Positions 1 to 9,973 of a DNA stretch of 64,000 nucleotides are shown one piece after another. Origin of the DNA: JBBSUQ01 sp964389755 (GTDB taxonomy: Bacteria > Bacteroidota > Bacteroidia > Flavobacteriales_D > Crocinitomicaceae). The DNA lies in assembly GCA_964389755.1 (NCBI GenBank), contig CAYMEW010000019.1, positions 13,327-77,326 on the forward strand, given 5' to 3'. A program made the position numbers and the translations under genes. Positions within the stretch are counted from its first letter, which is position 1. Each line of letters begins with the position of its first letter. The notes below the pieces were generated by a model. It worked only from the letters and a program-made list of their open reading frames with translations. It was not told the origin of the DNA and searched no databases.

Positions 1-633
1 CAGCGAATTCAATTTGTTCAGTTCGCGAATTTCATCCATATCTGCCATGTAACGACGCGAAATGCTGTAGAGTGTTTCATGATCGAGCACGGTGTGATGA
101 ATGATTGTGTCTTTTGTAAGTGTACCGAAAACGGGAGTGCCGGTGGTCGGTTCGATACGGGGTTTGGGTGGCGCGGTAACCTGTACATTTTCTTTTTTCT
201 GACCCGGAATTTTAAGTTCCTGGCCGACCTGGATGCCGTTTTCAGCGCCGGGATTTGCACGAATGAGTTCATCGATCGAAAGGTCGTATTGCCGGCTGAT
301 CCCGTAAAGCGTTTCATGCGGCTCAACCGTATGAGTAAGGCTGGTGGTGGCTGGTGTTTCGCTCTGCCCCCCGGAAGTAGCATTATCTTTTACGGGAATC
401 AGTAATTTCTGTCCCGCACGGATACCTTCTTCCGAACCCGGATTGGCGTCGAGAATCTCCTGCACGGTAACGCCATATACATTTTTGATACCGTAAAGCG
501 TACTGCCGGACTCAACGATATGTACGTAGTATTTTTTGCCATTCACCGTTTCCGTCTTCGTACTTTTGGTTTGCGCGAAAAGCTGGAAGCTGGCCAGCAG
601 AAACATCAGGACGAGTACTCTTTTCATGTTCAT
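1..633 (-). CDS. LysM-repeat exported protein (3' end outside window)
   Basis: The frame is open from an ATG at 633 (a second ATG is at 627) to the window edge, giving 211 codons without a stop. It starts with a signal peptide (MKRVLVLMFLLASF..FAQ). Three LysM units follow, each with the Y-G-I/S-x-x-Y core and the ANPG...G..GQ.L.IP ending, separated by Thr/Pro/Lys-rich linkers. LysM domains bind peptidoglycan or GlcNAc polymers, so the protein probably sits in the periplasm on the cell wall. The catalytic or other C-terminal part lies outside the window, so an amidase or peptidase role cannot be judged. It lies downstream of guaA on the same strand with a 38-base gap. Confidence 0.85.
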   Translation of the reverse strand, partial: MNMKRVLVLMFLLASFQLFAQTKSTKTETVNGKKYYVHIVESGSTLYGIKNVYGVTVQEILDANPGSEEGIRAGQKLLIPVKDNATSGGQSETPATTSLTHTVEPHETLYGISRQYDLSIDELIRANPGAENGIQVGQELKIPGQKKENVQVTAPPKPRIEPTTGTPVFGTLTKDTIIHHTVLDHETLYSISRRYMADMDEIRELNKLNSL

Positions 634-671
634 TTGTTTTTAGCCGTTACACAATCGCTGTGCCGTTTTCA

Positions 672-2204
672 TTATTCCCATTCGATGGTCGCAGGCGGCT
701 TGGAGCTAATATCGTAGGTAACCCGGTTAATTCCTTTGACCTGGTTGATGATCTTATTGGAAATCTTTGCCAGGAATTCATACGGAAGATGGCACCAGTC
801 GGCTGTCATTCCGTCGGTGGAAGTCACGGCGCGCAGTGCTACCGCGTTTTCATAGGTTCGTTCATCTCCCATCACTCCCACCGATTGTACGGGCAGGAAG
901 ATCGCTCCGGCCTGCCAGACATCGTTGTAAAGTCCGTGTTCCTTCAATCCGGAAATGAAAATATCGTCCACTTCCTGCAAAATACGCACTTTTTCAGCCG
1001 TTACCTCGCCGAGAATACGGATTCCCAGTCCGGGTCCGGGAAAAGGATGACGACCAAGAATATTCTTTGAAATATGCAGTGATTTGCCCACGCGTCGTAC
1101 TTCGTCTTTGAAAAGCAATTTGAGCGGTTCCACAACTTTCAGTTGCATGTATTCCGGCAAACCTCCCACGTTGTGGTGTGATTTGATCGTTTGTGACGGT
1201 CCGCCGGTAGCAGAAACCGACTCGATGACATCCGGGTAAATTGTACCCTGCCCGAGCCATTTGGCATTTTCCACCTTTTTTGATTCTTCGTCGAATACCT
1301 CCACGAACACACGACCGATCGCTTTGCGTTTGTCCTCCGGATCTGTTTTCCCGGCCAGGGCCACATAGAAACGATTCGCGGCATTCACACCTTTCACATT
1401 CAGGCCCATGTCTTTGTACGAATCGAGTACGGACTGGAACTCGTGCTTACGAAGCAAACCGTTATCCACGAAGATACAATGCAGATTCTTACCGATTGCA
1501 TGATGCAGCAGCATGGCAGCCACCGAAGAATCCACTCCCCCGGAAAGTCCGAGGATCACTTTATCGTCTCCCAACTGATTGCGGAGCTGTTCAACCGTTT
1601 CTTCCACAAAGGATTCCGGCGTCCAGTCCTGCGCACAGTGACAGATATTCACTATAAAATTTTTCAGCAAAATGGCTCCTTCCAGCGAATGATACACTTC
1701 CGGGTGAAACTGGATGCCGAAGGTCAGCTCTCCCTCGATCTGGTAGCCCGCCACTTCAACATCAGCCGTACTGGCGATCACTTTGAAGTTCTCAGGGACC
1801 TTTTTAATAGTGTCCCCGTGTGACATCCACACCTGAGATCCGGTAGACATCGTTTCCGTAAGTACATTCGACGGATCTACATAGGTAAGATTCGCACGAC
1901 CGTATTCACGAATGGTGGAAGGTAAAACCTCTCCCCCGTATTTATGCGAAAGATACTGGGCTCCGAAACACACACCGAGCAACGGAACGCGCCCTTTAAT
2001 GTGATCGAGCACCGGTTGCGGGGCTTTCTCGTCACGCACCGAAAAGGGGCTGCCCGACAGGATCACACCTTTGATATCGGGAGTGAGTTCCGGACATTTG
2101 TTCCACGGATGTATCTCACAGTAGACATTCATCTCGCGAACTCTCCGCGCGATCAGTTGCGTGTATTGCGAACCGAAATCTAAAATCAGAATCATTTCTT
2201 GCAT
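672..2204 (-). CDS. guaA: GMP synthase (glutamine-hydrolysing)
   Basis: Converts XMP to GMP using ATP and glutamine; cytosolic, last step of guanine nucleotide synthesis. The 510 residues match the usual length. The N-terminal class I glutamine amidotransferase domain has nucleophile Cys79 in LLGVCFGAQ and the His/Glu pair in GIQFHPEV. The ATP-pyrophosphatase domain has the P-loop GLSGGVDSS near residue 219. The C-terminal dimerisation domain ends in the conserved Y-D-I-S-S-K-P-P-A-T-I-E-W-E. ATG at 2204 or 2195 is possible; 2204 fits homologues. A -7 box TATCTTTG (2216-2209) lies only four bases upstream of this ATG, so the transcript may be almost leaderless. Confidence 0.98.
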   Translation of the reverse strand: MQEMILILDFGSQYTQLIARRVREMNVYCEIHPWNKCPELTPDIKGVILSGSPFSVRDEKAPQPVLDHIKGRVPLLGVCFGAQYLSHKYGGEVLPSTIREYGRANLTYVDPSNVLTETMSTGSQVWMSHGDTIKKVPENFKVIASTADVEVAGYQIEGELTFGIQFHPEVYHSLEGAILLKNFIVNICHCAQDWTPESFVEETVEQLRNQLGDDKVILGLSGGVDSSVAAMLLHHAIGKNLHCIFVDNGLLRKHEFQSVLDSYKDMGLNVKGVNAANRFYVALAGKTDPEDKRKAIGRVFVEVFDEESKKVENAKWLGQGTIYPDVIESVSATGGPSQTIKSHHNVGGLPEYMQLKVVEPLKLLFKDEVRRVGKSLHISKNILGRHPFPGPGLGIRILGEVTAEKVRILQEVDDIFISGLKEHGLYNDVWQAGAIFLPVQSVGVMGDERTYENAVALRAVTSTDGMTADWCHLPYEFLAKISNKIINQVKGINRVTYDISSKPPATIEWE

Positions 2205-2208
2205 GGCG

Positions 2209-2216
2209 CAAAGATA
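2209..2216 (-). promoter_or_regulatory. Putative guaA -7 promoter box
   Basis: The minus strand reads TATCTTTG, an exact match to the Bacteroidota -7 consensus TAnnTTTG, ending four bases before the guaA ATG. No clear TTTG -33 element is visible at the expected spacing. Confidence 0.45.
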
Positions 2217-2359
2217 ACCACGAATATCATTTTTTTTGAAGACGGTTCGAAATATGTTATCGACAACCCGTTTTTAATGACCGGATTTTGACATTCTGTC
2301 ACACTCTTTGTCTTTGGAATAATTTATGACGAAATGCCGCTTATAAATGAGCTTATAAA

Positions 2360-2390
2360 CTTGAAGCTTACTAAAAATAGTTTATTTTTG
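2360..2390 (+). promoter_or_regulatory. Putative secA promoter
   Basis: TATTTTTG (2383-2390) matches the Bacteroidota -7 consensus TAnnTTTG. A CTTG element (2360-2363) lies 19 bases upstream, close to the -33 TTTG position. It lies 23 bases before the secA ATG. Confidence 0.55.
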
Positions 2391-2413
2391 GGCTTCCAAA
2401 TCAGAACAGCAAC

Positions 2414-5400
2414 ATGATTCAAGACCTCTTAAAAAAGATTTTCGGCGATAAATCGAACAAGGATCGTAAAGAATATCAACCGATTATAGATAAAACGAAT
2501 GCCGTTTTTACCCAGTTAAACAGTCTGTCGGACGACGAATTGCGCGCAAAGACAGCTGTTTTCCGCCAGAAAATCCAGGAGGGTACTGCCGATCTTGAAA
2601 AACAGATCACTGACCTGAAAGAAAAATCGAATTCCCCGGAAACGCCGGTACATGCCAAAGAAGCTTTGTTCGAGGAGATCGATGAACTGACAAAAGCAGT
2701 TGACGAAAAAATCGAGGAAATTCTCGAAGAAATACTCCCGGAAGCATTTGCCGTGGTCAAGGAAACCGCACGCCGCTGGGCGACGAATAAACAACTGACG
2801 GTAACAGCTACCGATATGGACCGCGACCTGTCTGTTAAAAAAGACGGAATTACCATCGAAGGAGACAAAGCGATCTGGCACAACAAATGGACCGCTGCAG
2901 GTTCTGAAGTGGAATGGGGCATGACGCATTATGATGTCCAGTTGATGGGTGGTGCCGTACTACACCGCGGTAACATTGCGGAAATGCAGACCGGGGAAGG
3001 AAAAACCCTTGTAGCAACCCTGCCGGTTTACCTCAATGCCCTCGCCGGAAAAGGCGTGCACGTGGTAACGGTCAACGATTACCTCGCCAAACGTGACTCC
3101 GAGTGGATGGGACCTTTGTACCAGTTTCACGGACTTTCGGTAGACTGTATCGACAAGCATACGCCGAACTCGACCGAGCGACGCAATGCATACCTCGCCG
3201 ACATTACCTTCGGTACCAATAACGAATTCGGATTCGATTACCTCCGTGACAATATGGCAGGAAGCGTGGACGACCTCGTGCAGCGCAAACACCATTACGC
3301 CATCGTCGATGAAGTCGATTCCGTATTGATCGATGACGCCCGAACACCGCTCATTATTTCCGGACCCACACCGCGCGGAGAAGAACATGAATTCTACCAG
3401 CTGAAGCCACGCGTGGAACGCATCGTAAATGCGCAGCGACAATATGTGAACCAGGTACTTTCGGACGCCAAGAAAAAATTGTCGGTGATCAACGAGACTA
3501 CCGAAGATAAAAAGGCCGACAAACAGAACCTCGATGAAGGAGGTGTTTCACTTTTACGTGCCCACCGCGGACTTCCCAAGAACAAAGCGCTCATCAAATA
3601 CCTTTCCGAGCCCGGGATCAAGGCTCACCTGCAGAAAACTGAAAATTTCTACATGCAGGAGCAGGGAAAGAACATGAAGAAGATCGACAAGGAACTGTAC
3701 TTTGTGATCGATGAAAAAAATAATACGATCGAACTGACCGAAAAAGGAATCGAACTGATCTCCGGGAACGAAGACCGGGATTTTTACATTATGCCTGATA
3801 TCGGGTCAGAGATCGCAAACCTGAAAAGCCAGAACCTTTCGAACGAGGAATTCCTCGCCCGCAAAGACGAACTCATTCGTGAATACAGTATCAAGTCCGA
3901 GCGTATTCACTCTATCAACCAGTTGCTGAAAGCTTATGCCCTCTTCGAAAAAGAAGTGGAATACGTGATCATGGACGGGAAAGTTAAAATCGTTGATGAG
4001 CAGACCGGCCGGATCATGGAAGGGCGCCGCTACTCAGACGGATTGCACCAGGCCATCGAAGCGAAGGAAAACGTACAGGTTGAAGCAGCCACGCAAACCT
4101 ATGCAACCGTTACCCTTCAGAATTACTTCCGGATGTATCATAAACTGGCCGGTATGACCGGTACGGCCGAAACGGAAGCAAAAGAGTTCTGGGATATCTA
4201 CAAACTCGATGTGGTGGTGATCCCGACCAATAGACCGGTCGTTCGAAAAGATCAGCACGACAAAGTATACAAAACAGCACGTGAAAAATATTCAGCCGTG
4301 ATCGAAGAGGTGGAAAGCCTCGTGGCAGAAGGTCGCCCGGTACTCGTTGGTACAACTACCGTGGAGATCTCCGAGTTGCTGAGCCGCATGCTGAAGATGA
4401 AGAATATCAACCACCAGGTCCTGAACGCGAAGTATCACCAACGCGAAGCGGAAATCGTGGCGGAAGCCGGTAAAGCCGGAGCAGTAACGATTGCAACGAA
4501 CATGGCAGGACGTGGTACCGACATCAAACTCGGCTCGGGTGTTAAAGATTCGGGCGGTTTGGCCATTATCGGTACTGAGCGACACGATTCACGTCGGGTA
4601 GACCGCCAGCTGCGCGGACGTTCCGGACGCCAGGGTGACCCGGGATCTTCCCAGTTCTTCGTTTCCCTCGAAGACGACCTGATGCGAAAATTCGGATCCG
4701 AGCGCATTGCCCGCCTGATGGACCGCATGGGACTCAAAGAAGGGGAAGTGATCACGCACAGCATGATCTCCAAATCGATTGAACGTGCCCAGAAGAAAGT
4801 CGAAGAAAATAACTTCGGAATGCGTAAACGACTGCTCGAATACGATGATGTCATGAACGCACAGCGAAAAGCGATCTACCGCAAACGTCACAATGCACTT
4901 TTCGGAGACCGGCTCGACCTCGACGTGGACAACATGTTCTACGACGTATGCAAGAACATCGTACTTTCCCACAACGGCGTGGATGGTTTCGAAGAATTCC
5001 AGTCTGAGCTTTATCGCGTCCTCGGAGTAGAATCGCCGGTAAGTCGCGAAGAATTCCCGAAAGCCGATAAAAACGAACTGACCGAGCGCATTTACGAGGA
5101 AGTCCGAAAACAATACGACCGCAAAAACGAGCGTATCATAGCCATGACTGCTCCGCAGATCAAGCATGTATACGAAACCATGAGCGACCGTTACAAGAAC
5201 ATTCTGTTCAAACTTTCCGACGGAAAACGCATTGTTCAGATCATGATCGATCTTGAAGAAGCGTACAAAACCGAAGGGCGCGCGGTTCCTAAAACGTACG
5301 AACGCAGCATCGTACTCGGCTCGATCGACAATGAATGGAAAGAGCACCTGCGCGAGATGGACGAACTCCGAAACGCGGTTCACACAGCACAGTACGAACA

Positions 5401-5785
5401 AAAGGATCCGCTCCTCGTTTACAAACTCGAGTCTTTTGAGCTGTTCAAAGCCATGCTGAACCGACTGAACACCGAAACGGTTGAATTCCTCATGAAACTC
5501 GACATTCCGCGCGAAGAAGAAATTCAGAGCACGAATAAAGAAATAGCTTCACAAAATAATTACGGCAAGGCGCAGACGAACCAGGCACCGCAGCAAAGCT
5601 CGTCCTCTTCTTCTACCCGTCCGCCACAGTTCCAGGGAAGCCAGGGCTATGACGAAGCCATTCGAAATTCGCAAAAACAAGTCGTTGAAAAGCAACAACC
5701 GGTTGTCGCAGAGCAAAAGATCGGGCGAAACGATCCCTGTCCCTGCGGAAGCGGTAAAAAATACAAGCAGTGCCACGGTAAATAA
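2414..5785 (+). CDS. secA: Preprotein translocase ATPase SecA
   Basis: Motor ATPase that drives unfolded preproteins through SecYEG at the inner membrane. Visible motifs are Walker A MQTGEGKT (residues 191-198), the DEVD box followed by SVLIDDARTPLIISG, helicase motifs including GTTTVEISELLSR and MAGRGTDI, RQLRGRSGRQGD, and a C-terminal zinc site CPCGSGKKYKQCHG. At 1123 residues it is longer than E. coli SecA (about 900), as is usual for Bacteroidota, with extra sequence in the early and central regions and a Ser/Gln-rich linker before the zinc tail. ATG at 2414 follows a consensus promoter. The DUF2520 gene begins 32 bases downstream. Confidence 0.98.
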   Translation: MIQDLLKKIFGDKSNKDRKEYQPIIDKTNAVFTQLNSLSDDELRAKTAVFRQKIQEGTADLEKQITDLKEKSNSPETPVHAKEALFEEIDELTKAVDEKIEEILEEILPEAFAVVKETARRWATNKQLTVTATDMDRDLSVKKDGITIEGDKAIWHNKWTAAGSEVEWGMTHYDVQLMGGAVLHRGNIAEMQTGEGKTLVATLPVYLNALAGKGVHVVTVNDYLAKRDSEWMGPLYQFHGLSVDCIDKHTPNSTERRNAYLADITFGTNNEFGFDYLRDNMAGSVDDLVQRKHHYAIVDEVDSVLIDDARTPLIISGPTPRGEEHEFYQLKPRVERIVNAQRQYVNQVLSDAKKKLSVINETTEDKKADKQNLDEGGVSLLRAHRGLPKNKALIKYLSEPGIKAHLQKTENFYMQEQGKNMKKIDKELYFVIDEKNNTIELTEKGIELISGNEDRDFYIMPDIGSEIANLKSQNLSNEEFLARKDELIREYSIKSERIHSINQLLKAYALFEKEVEYVIMDGKVKIVDEQTGRIMEGRRYSDGLHQAIEAKENVQVEAATQTYATVTLQNYFRMYHKLAGMTGTAETEAKEFWDIYKLDVVVIPTNRPVVRKDQHDKVYKTAREKYSAVIEEVESLVAEGRPVLVGTTTVEISELLSRMLKMKNINHQVLNAKYHQREAEIVAEAGKAGAVTIATNMAGRGTDIKLGSGVKDSGGLAIIGTERHDSRRVDRQLRGRSGRQGDPGSSQFFVSLEDDLMRKFGSERIARLMDRMGLKEGEVITHSMISKSIERAQKKVEENNFGMRKRLLEYDDVMNAQRKAIYRKRHNALFGDRLDLDVDNMFYDVCKNIVLSHNGVDGFEEFQSELYRVLGVESPVSREEFPKADKNELTERIYEEVRKQYDRKNERIIAMTAPQIKHVYETMSDRYKNILFKLSDGKRIVQIMIDLEEAYKTEGRAVPKTYERSIVLGSIDNEWKEHLREMDELRNAVHTAQYEQKDPLLVYKLESFELFKAMLNRLNTETVEFLMKLDIPREEEIQSTNKEIASQNNYGKAQTNQAPQQSSSSSSTRPPQFQGSQGYDEAIRNSQKQVVEKQQPVVAEQKIGRNDPCPCGSGKKYKQCHGK

Positions 5786-5817
5786 TCCCGTGGCATTGCC
5801 AATTCCGCAGGCGTCCA

Positions 5818-6582
5818 ATGATTGAAAAAGTTACCATAATCGGTTCCGGAAATGTGGCATCTCAACTGGCCCCTGCCCTGGCCGATCAGGTAACGATTCG
5901 TGAAGTTCATTCACGCAATGCTCAAAGCGGACGCGAACTTGCACACCGGGTCAACGCACCTTTTGTGGAACACATCGAAGAGCTCGAACCTTCAGACCTT
6001 TTCCTCGTGATCGTGCAGGATGACCAGGTACCCGAAGTGCTCAAACACATTCCCGACGAACAGGCCGTCGCGATTACATCCGGCAATACAGATTTGTCAG
6101 TTGGTACTGGTTTTCGCAAGGCCGGGATCTTTTACCCGCTGCAGACCTTTACCCGGGGACGCAAACTACAGATCTTCGAAGTTCCGTTCCTGATCGAAGG
6201 AAACAGCACCGGTTTTGCACAGGAACTGTTCGACCTGGCCTGGAAAGTCAGCAGAAATGTGCAGTTCGCCGATTCCGAAAAGCGAAAACACCTGCACCTG
6301 GCCGCGGTTTTTACCAATAACTTTGTGAATCATTTGCTTTATCTTTCGACGAAACAACTACAGGAAAAAGACATCGATCCGGAGTTGCTCCACCCCCTTC
6401 TGAAGGAAACAGTGGCAAAATTGCTGGAAATCGGTCCCTTTGCCGCTCAAACCGGTCCGGCAAGACGCGGCGATCTTGAGACGATCCGTTTTCAACTCGC
6501 ACAATTAAGCGGAACAAACCGTGAAATTTATAAATTGCTCTCCGAAAGCATTCTCAATACTTACGATTCCAGTCATGACTAG
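5818..6582 (+). CDS. DUF2520 Rossmann-fold oxidoreductase-like protein
   Basis: 254 residues. The N-terminus IIGSGNVASQLAPAL is a GxGxxA dinucleotide-binding motif of the ProC/F420-NADP oxidoreductase type. The C-terminal half (FTNNFVNHLLYLS... GPARRGD) is the DUF2520 helical domain. The substrate is unknown; the family resembles 6-phosphogluconate and pyrroline-carboxylate dehydrogenases. It overlaps the next gene by eight bases (ATGACTAG), so the two are probably translationally coupled. A DUF2520-KdsC-like pair is a common Bacteroidota arrangement. Confidence 0.88.
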   Translation: MIEKVTIIGSGNVASQLAPALADQVTIREVHSRNAQSGRELAHRVNAPFVEHIEELEPSDLFLVIVQDDQVPEVLKHIPDEQAVAITSGNTDLSVGTGFRKAGIFYPLQTFTRGRKLQIFEVPFLIEGNSTGFAQELFDLAWKVSRNVQFADSEKRKHLHLAAVFTNNFVNHLLYLSTKQLQEKDIDPELLHPLLKETVAKLLEIGPFAAQTGPARRGDLETIRFQLAQLSGTNREIYKLLSESILNTYDSSHD

Positions 6583-7093
6583 TTATAAAGAAAAACTCAG
6601 TGCCGTAACAACCTTCATTTTCGATATGGATGGCGTTCTCACCGATGGAAATGTCCTGCTTTTTCCCGATGAAGTGATCCGGAGTATGAATTCAAAGGAC
6701 AGCTATGCCATCCAGTTTGCCGTAAAAGAGCAATTTCGCGTATTTGTTATCACCGGTGGAAATTCAACCGAGGTCAAAAGGCGATTGCTCAACCTGGGGG
6801 TTACTGAAGTATGTCTCGGATCGGCTAACAAATTACTGGTTTATGAAGAACTCAAGGCCAAATACGGATTCGAAGACGGAGAAGTGCTTTATATGGGTGA
6901 CGACATTCCGGATTACCGAGTCATGGAACAGGTAGGTGTCGCAACCTGTCCGCAGGACGCAGCAGTGGAGATCAAACACCTGAGCGATTACCAGTCGCCT
7001 TATCACGGAGGACACAACTGCGTGCGCGACGTGATCGAGCAAACGATGCGTGTACAGAAAAAATGGTTCAGTGAACATGCCTTTGAATGGTAA
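6575..7093 (+). CDS. KdsC-like HAD phosphatase (HAD-IIIA)
   Basis: About 172 residues from ATG 6575. An upstream TTG or ATG would add residues that overlap the preceding gene and look non-native. HAD motif I is FDMDGVLTDG, motif II is VITGGNS, and motif IV is YMGDDIPDYRVM. The single-domain size and lack of a cap match 3-deoxy-D-manno-octulosonate-8-phosphate phosphatase (KdsC), which makes Kdo for lipid A core. Substrate assignment rests on family resemblance. It overlaps DUF2520 upstream and the glycosyltransferase downstream. Confidence 0.82.
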   Translation: MTSYKEKLSAVTTFIFDMDGVLTDGNVLLFPDEVIRSMNSKDSYAIQFAVKEQFRVFVITGGNSTEVKRRLLNLGVTEVCLGSANKLLVYEELKAKYGFEDGEVLYMGDDIPDYRVMEQVGVATCPQDAAVEIKHLSDYQSPYHGGHNCVRDVIEQTMRVQKKWFSEHAFEW

Positions 7094-8504
7094 GCACACA
7101 CGCCGGTCGTGGCCCTACATTGCCCTGCTGATACTGGCGGACCTGCTCCTGTGTATTTCTTTTATTAAAACCGCCCCGATCGGCCTGGACGAACCTTTCT
7201 CCATCTTTCACGCTCAAAAAAGTCTCCCGGATCTCTTCGCGATCTTTACGCAGGAGAACAACCCGCCGCTGCACTTTGTATTCCTGCATTTCTGGGAAAA
7301 ACTGTTCGGAATCGGTCCCGTTTCCGTACGTTCCCTTTCCCTGCTTTTCTCCCTGCTTACCATCCCGGTAGTCTGGCGGATCGGCGAAAAATTCTTTAAC
7401 CGTTCCACTGCTCTGATCGCGTGTTTGCTGTTCCTGCTTTCAGACTTTCATCATTTTCACGCACTGGAAGCGCGTACGTACTCCCTGCTTGTACTTGAGT
7501 TCAGCATCCTGACTTTTCTACTGTTAAAGATCATTTCGGAAGGAAAAAATGTACCGCTTCGAACATGGATTTTCCTGGCGCTTATCAACGTTTCGATCTT
7601 TTACACGCATTACCTGTTTGTACTGCTGTTACCCGCAGAGATAGTTGTTGCCCTGCTTTTCCTGCGACGGATCCGCATTCCGCACGCATTGATCGGCGCC
7701 GGAATCTTCAGTGCACTCATACTTCCCTGGATACCCGTTCTGCTAAAGCGAACCGAATCGGTAGAAACGAGCGGAACCTGGCTGGCACACGCGCAATGGA
7801 CCGAATTGTACGGGTTGATCAATAAATTCCTGAATGATCGCTGGGTCTTAGCAACGCTCGTTTGCCTGTTAATACTGTTGATAATCATACAGCGCCGTTA
7901 TTTTTTCGAACGTATCCTCGCTGCCCGGGAACGCTTAACGGTTCTCCTGCTCCTGTTCGCCCTGCCCTACCTGAGTTGTTTCGTACTTTCAGTTGCCGGC
8001 GGACCTTCCCTGTTTTACGATCGTTACCTCTTCCTGCTTACTGTTCCGTTATTTACGGGAATTGCCTTTCTGATGAGTGGAAAACAAACCTATACCCGAA
8101 CGTTTGCCGTCGTCTTTTTACTGGTGTTCAGTGCATTTTTCGAACTGGTTCCGGATAATCACCGCGACGCGGATCAACTCGCCGCATTTGTACGTGAAAA
8201 CGGTTCGAAACCGATCGTGATCGCGCCGGAATACTACGATCTGAACTTCCTGTATTATTATAACCGCAAACAATTTGAGAATCCGAATTTGCGAAAAGAC
8301 GAAGCCAAATCCGGGATTTACGGGGTGGTTTCGCTGGACTCGCTGCTTTCACTGAAACCCGATAGCTTTACACTGATCGACGCAAACTTCGCTTTTACGC
8401 ATCCTGGCGCAAACCTCACGCAACACATTCGCGGAAAAGGTTATCAGCTTACGAAAGCTCAAAAATTCAAAGGAGATTACAGCGTAATGGTTTTTAGCCG
8501 TTAG
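7077..8504 (+). CDS. Multi-span membrane glycosyltransferase (GT39/ArnT-like)
   Basis: About 475 residues. The ATG at 7077 (MPLNGKHTRRSWPY) is preferred over one at 7050, which would overlap the phosphatase gene more. Roughly ten hydrophobic segments are visible. The first loop has IGLDEPFS with the acidic residue typical of GT-C enzymes, followed by NNPPLHFVFLHFWEKLFG, close to the dolichyl-phosphate-mannose transferase pattern. GT-C enzymes move sugars from polyprenyl-phosphate donors to lipids or proteins at the periplasmic face. The donor and acceptor cannot be told. It sits behind the KdsC-like gene, so an envelope-sugar role is an inference. It converges with the next gene, overlapping by four bases. 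Confidence 0.8.
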   Translation: MPLNGKHTRRSWPYIALLILADLLLCISFIKTAPIGLDEPFSIFHAQKSLPDLFAIFTQENNPPLHFVFLHFWEKLFGIGPVSVRSLSLLFSLLTIPVVWRIGEKFFNRSTALIACLLFLLSDFHHFHALEARTYSLLVLEFSILTFLLLKIISEGKNVPLRTWIFLALINVSIFYTHYLFVLLLPAEIVVALLFLRRIRIPHALIGAGIFSALILPWIPVLLKRTESVETSGTWLAHAQWTELYGLINKFLNDRWVLATLVCLLILLIIIQRRYFFERILAARERLTVLLLLFALPYLSCFVLSVAGGPSLFYDRYLFLLTVPLFTGIAFLMSGKQTYTRTFAVVFLLVFSAFFELVPDNHRDADQLAAFVRENGSKPIVIAPEYYDLNFLYYYNRKQFENPNLRKDEAKSGIYGVVSLDSLLSLKPDSFTLIDANFAFTHPGANLTQHIRGKGYQLTKAQKFKGDYSVMVFSR

Positions 8505-9973
8505 CGAACGACTATCCGCACCAGTTTCGCTGCATTTTCGCCAAATTGCAGGAAGTAAACTCCCGGCAACAATGCGGAAATGTCCAGTGCGCTCTCGCCC
8601 TGTACTGTTTCCTGCAGGACTATTTGTCCCTGTAAACCGAAGATGCTGACTTTCGCCGTTTCGTTGGTTCCGGGGCGCACATAGAGTATTTCTCCGGCCG
8701 GATTCGGAAATACTTCAAGATCTTGAATGTGTTCTGCCTCTGCCACGCTTACCAGACTTTCCACGTGCGAGTCGTCCACTGTCGGGAAATCGTCATCGGC
8801 ACCGATTTTCAGCAGGTAAACCGAACTTCCGCCGTTATCATCGCCCGTGATGTACCCGACCGCCACCGCACCGAGGTCGTTTGTAGCCACCAGTTCGGAA
8901 TTGCGTTCGTCAAACTCGAAATTAATGCTCACATTCGCCATGTTCCAGTACAGATCTTCATAGAAGCGCGTGATCCCGACGTCGAAACCGTCTCCGGAAG
9001 AATACTCGTTCTTATAATACGAAGCAATGTAAACCTGCCCGTTGTTACCGTAGCGGCATATATTGTCGTAAATTACATCTCCTGCGAGGTGATCGCTTTC
9101 CTGACTGAAGTTCGTTCCGTCAATGTCCGTACGCAAGCGAAAATCGTCAAAATCACCGGAAGCCGGAACACGCGTACCGATCCCCTTGATGGCCGTCCCC
9201 ACGAACACGAAATCGTTCAGGTGATACTCTCCGCTGTCCCCGTACTCTTTGGTCCAGTCGATCGTACCGTCCGCATAGAACCGAATGAGTGCGGCCTTCG
9301 TCAAAGAAGAATCCGGGTTGTAGGTATCTCCGGCGATAAAGAAGGTCGTGTCATTGTATTGTTTTACTTCGCGTGCCACGTCATCGCCCGGGCCGCCGAA
9401 ATTGCGCGTCCAGACCGTATCGCCGTCTTTATCCGTTTTTACAATGTAAAAATTAGCATCCTGGTAAGTGGTAGCGGTCGTTTCTCCAACCATGTAAACA
9501 GATGAGTCAGCCGGAGAAAAAAGTCCGTCATTAAGTTTTTCCCAGCTCGTATCCGTTCCGTAATTGCGTTCAAAAAGTACATTCCCGTCACGATCGGTTT
9601 TGATCAGGTAAAAATCGTAATCGCCGTTGCCGAAAGACGTCGAATAGCCTGCCATATAAAATACGGTATCGTTCCAGTTCAGTACGCGCTGCCCCACATC
9701 ATTTCCAAATCCGCCGTAGGATCGTGACCATATACGGTTGCCATCCTTATCGACCTTCATCAGGAAAGCCTGATTGGGCCCTTCCGCGTAACTGCTGGAG
9801 GAACCGGTTACCATGTACGAACTGTCCGCCAACTGAACCACTCCGTAACCAGCATCGTAGCCATTATCGCTGAAAATACTGAAAAAGTGTATCTGGGCAC
9901 CGGACTGAAATGCCAGCAAAAAGAAACTTCCAATGATGATATGTCTTATCAGAACCTGCATTGCAACCTGCAT
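8501..9973 (-). CDS. T9SS cargo protein with repeated propeller-like units
   Basis: About 490 residues from ATG 9973 (MQVAMQVLIRH) or 9961, with an N-terminal signal segment ending near FQSGAQ. The centre has repeated units of the type YGG.GND...V...D..F...G.....D.D.YL.KTD.DGN, as in delta-60/SBBP-like beta-propellers. The C-terminus carries the type A T9SS sorting domain: VFPNPAGE, V.IFGLQGQ, LPGVYFLQF and a basic end KLVRIVVR. It should be secreted or surface-attached through the T9SS. Its start overlaps the end of the upstream barrel gene, so it is the third gene of a three-gene operon. Confidence 0.87.
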   Translation of the reverse strand: MQVAMQVLIRHIIIGSFFLLAFQSGAQIHFFSIFSDNGYDAGYGVVQLADSSYMVTGSSSSYAEGPNQAFLMKVDKDGNRIWSRSYGGFGNDVGQRVLNWNDTVFYMAGYSTSFGNGDYDFYLIKTDRDGNVLFERNYGTDTSWEKLNDGLFSPADSSVYMVGETTATTYQDANFYIVKTDKDGDTVWTRNFGGPGDDVAREVKQYNDTTFFIAGDTYNPDSSLTKAALIRFYADGTIDWTKEYGDSGEYHLNDFVFVGTAIKGIGTRVPASGDFDDFRLRTDIDGTNFSQESDHLAGDVIYDNICRYGNNGQVYIASYYKNEYSSGDGFDVGITRFYEDLYWNMANVSINFEFDERNSELVATNDLGAVAVGYITGDDNGGSSVYLLKIGADDDFPTVDDSHVESLVSVAEAEHIQDLEVFPNPAGEILYVRPGTNETAKVSIFGLQGQIVLQETVQGESALDISALLPGVYFLQFGENAAKLVRIVVR

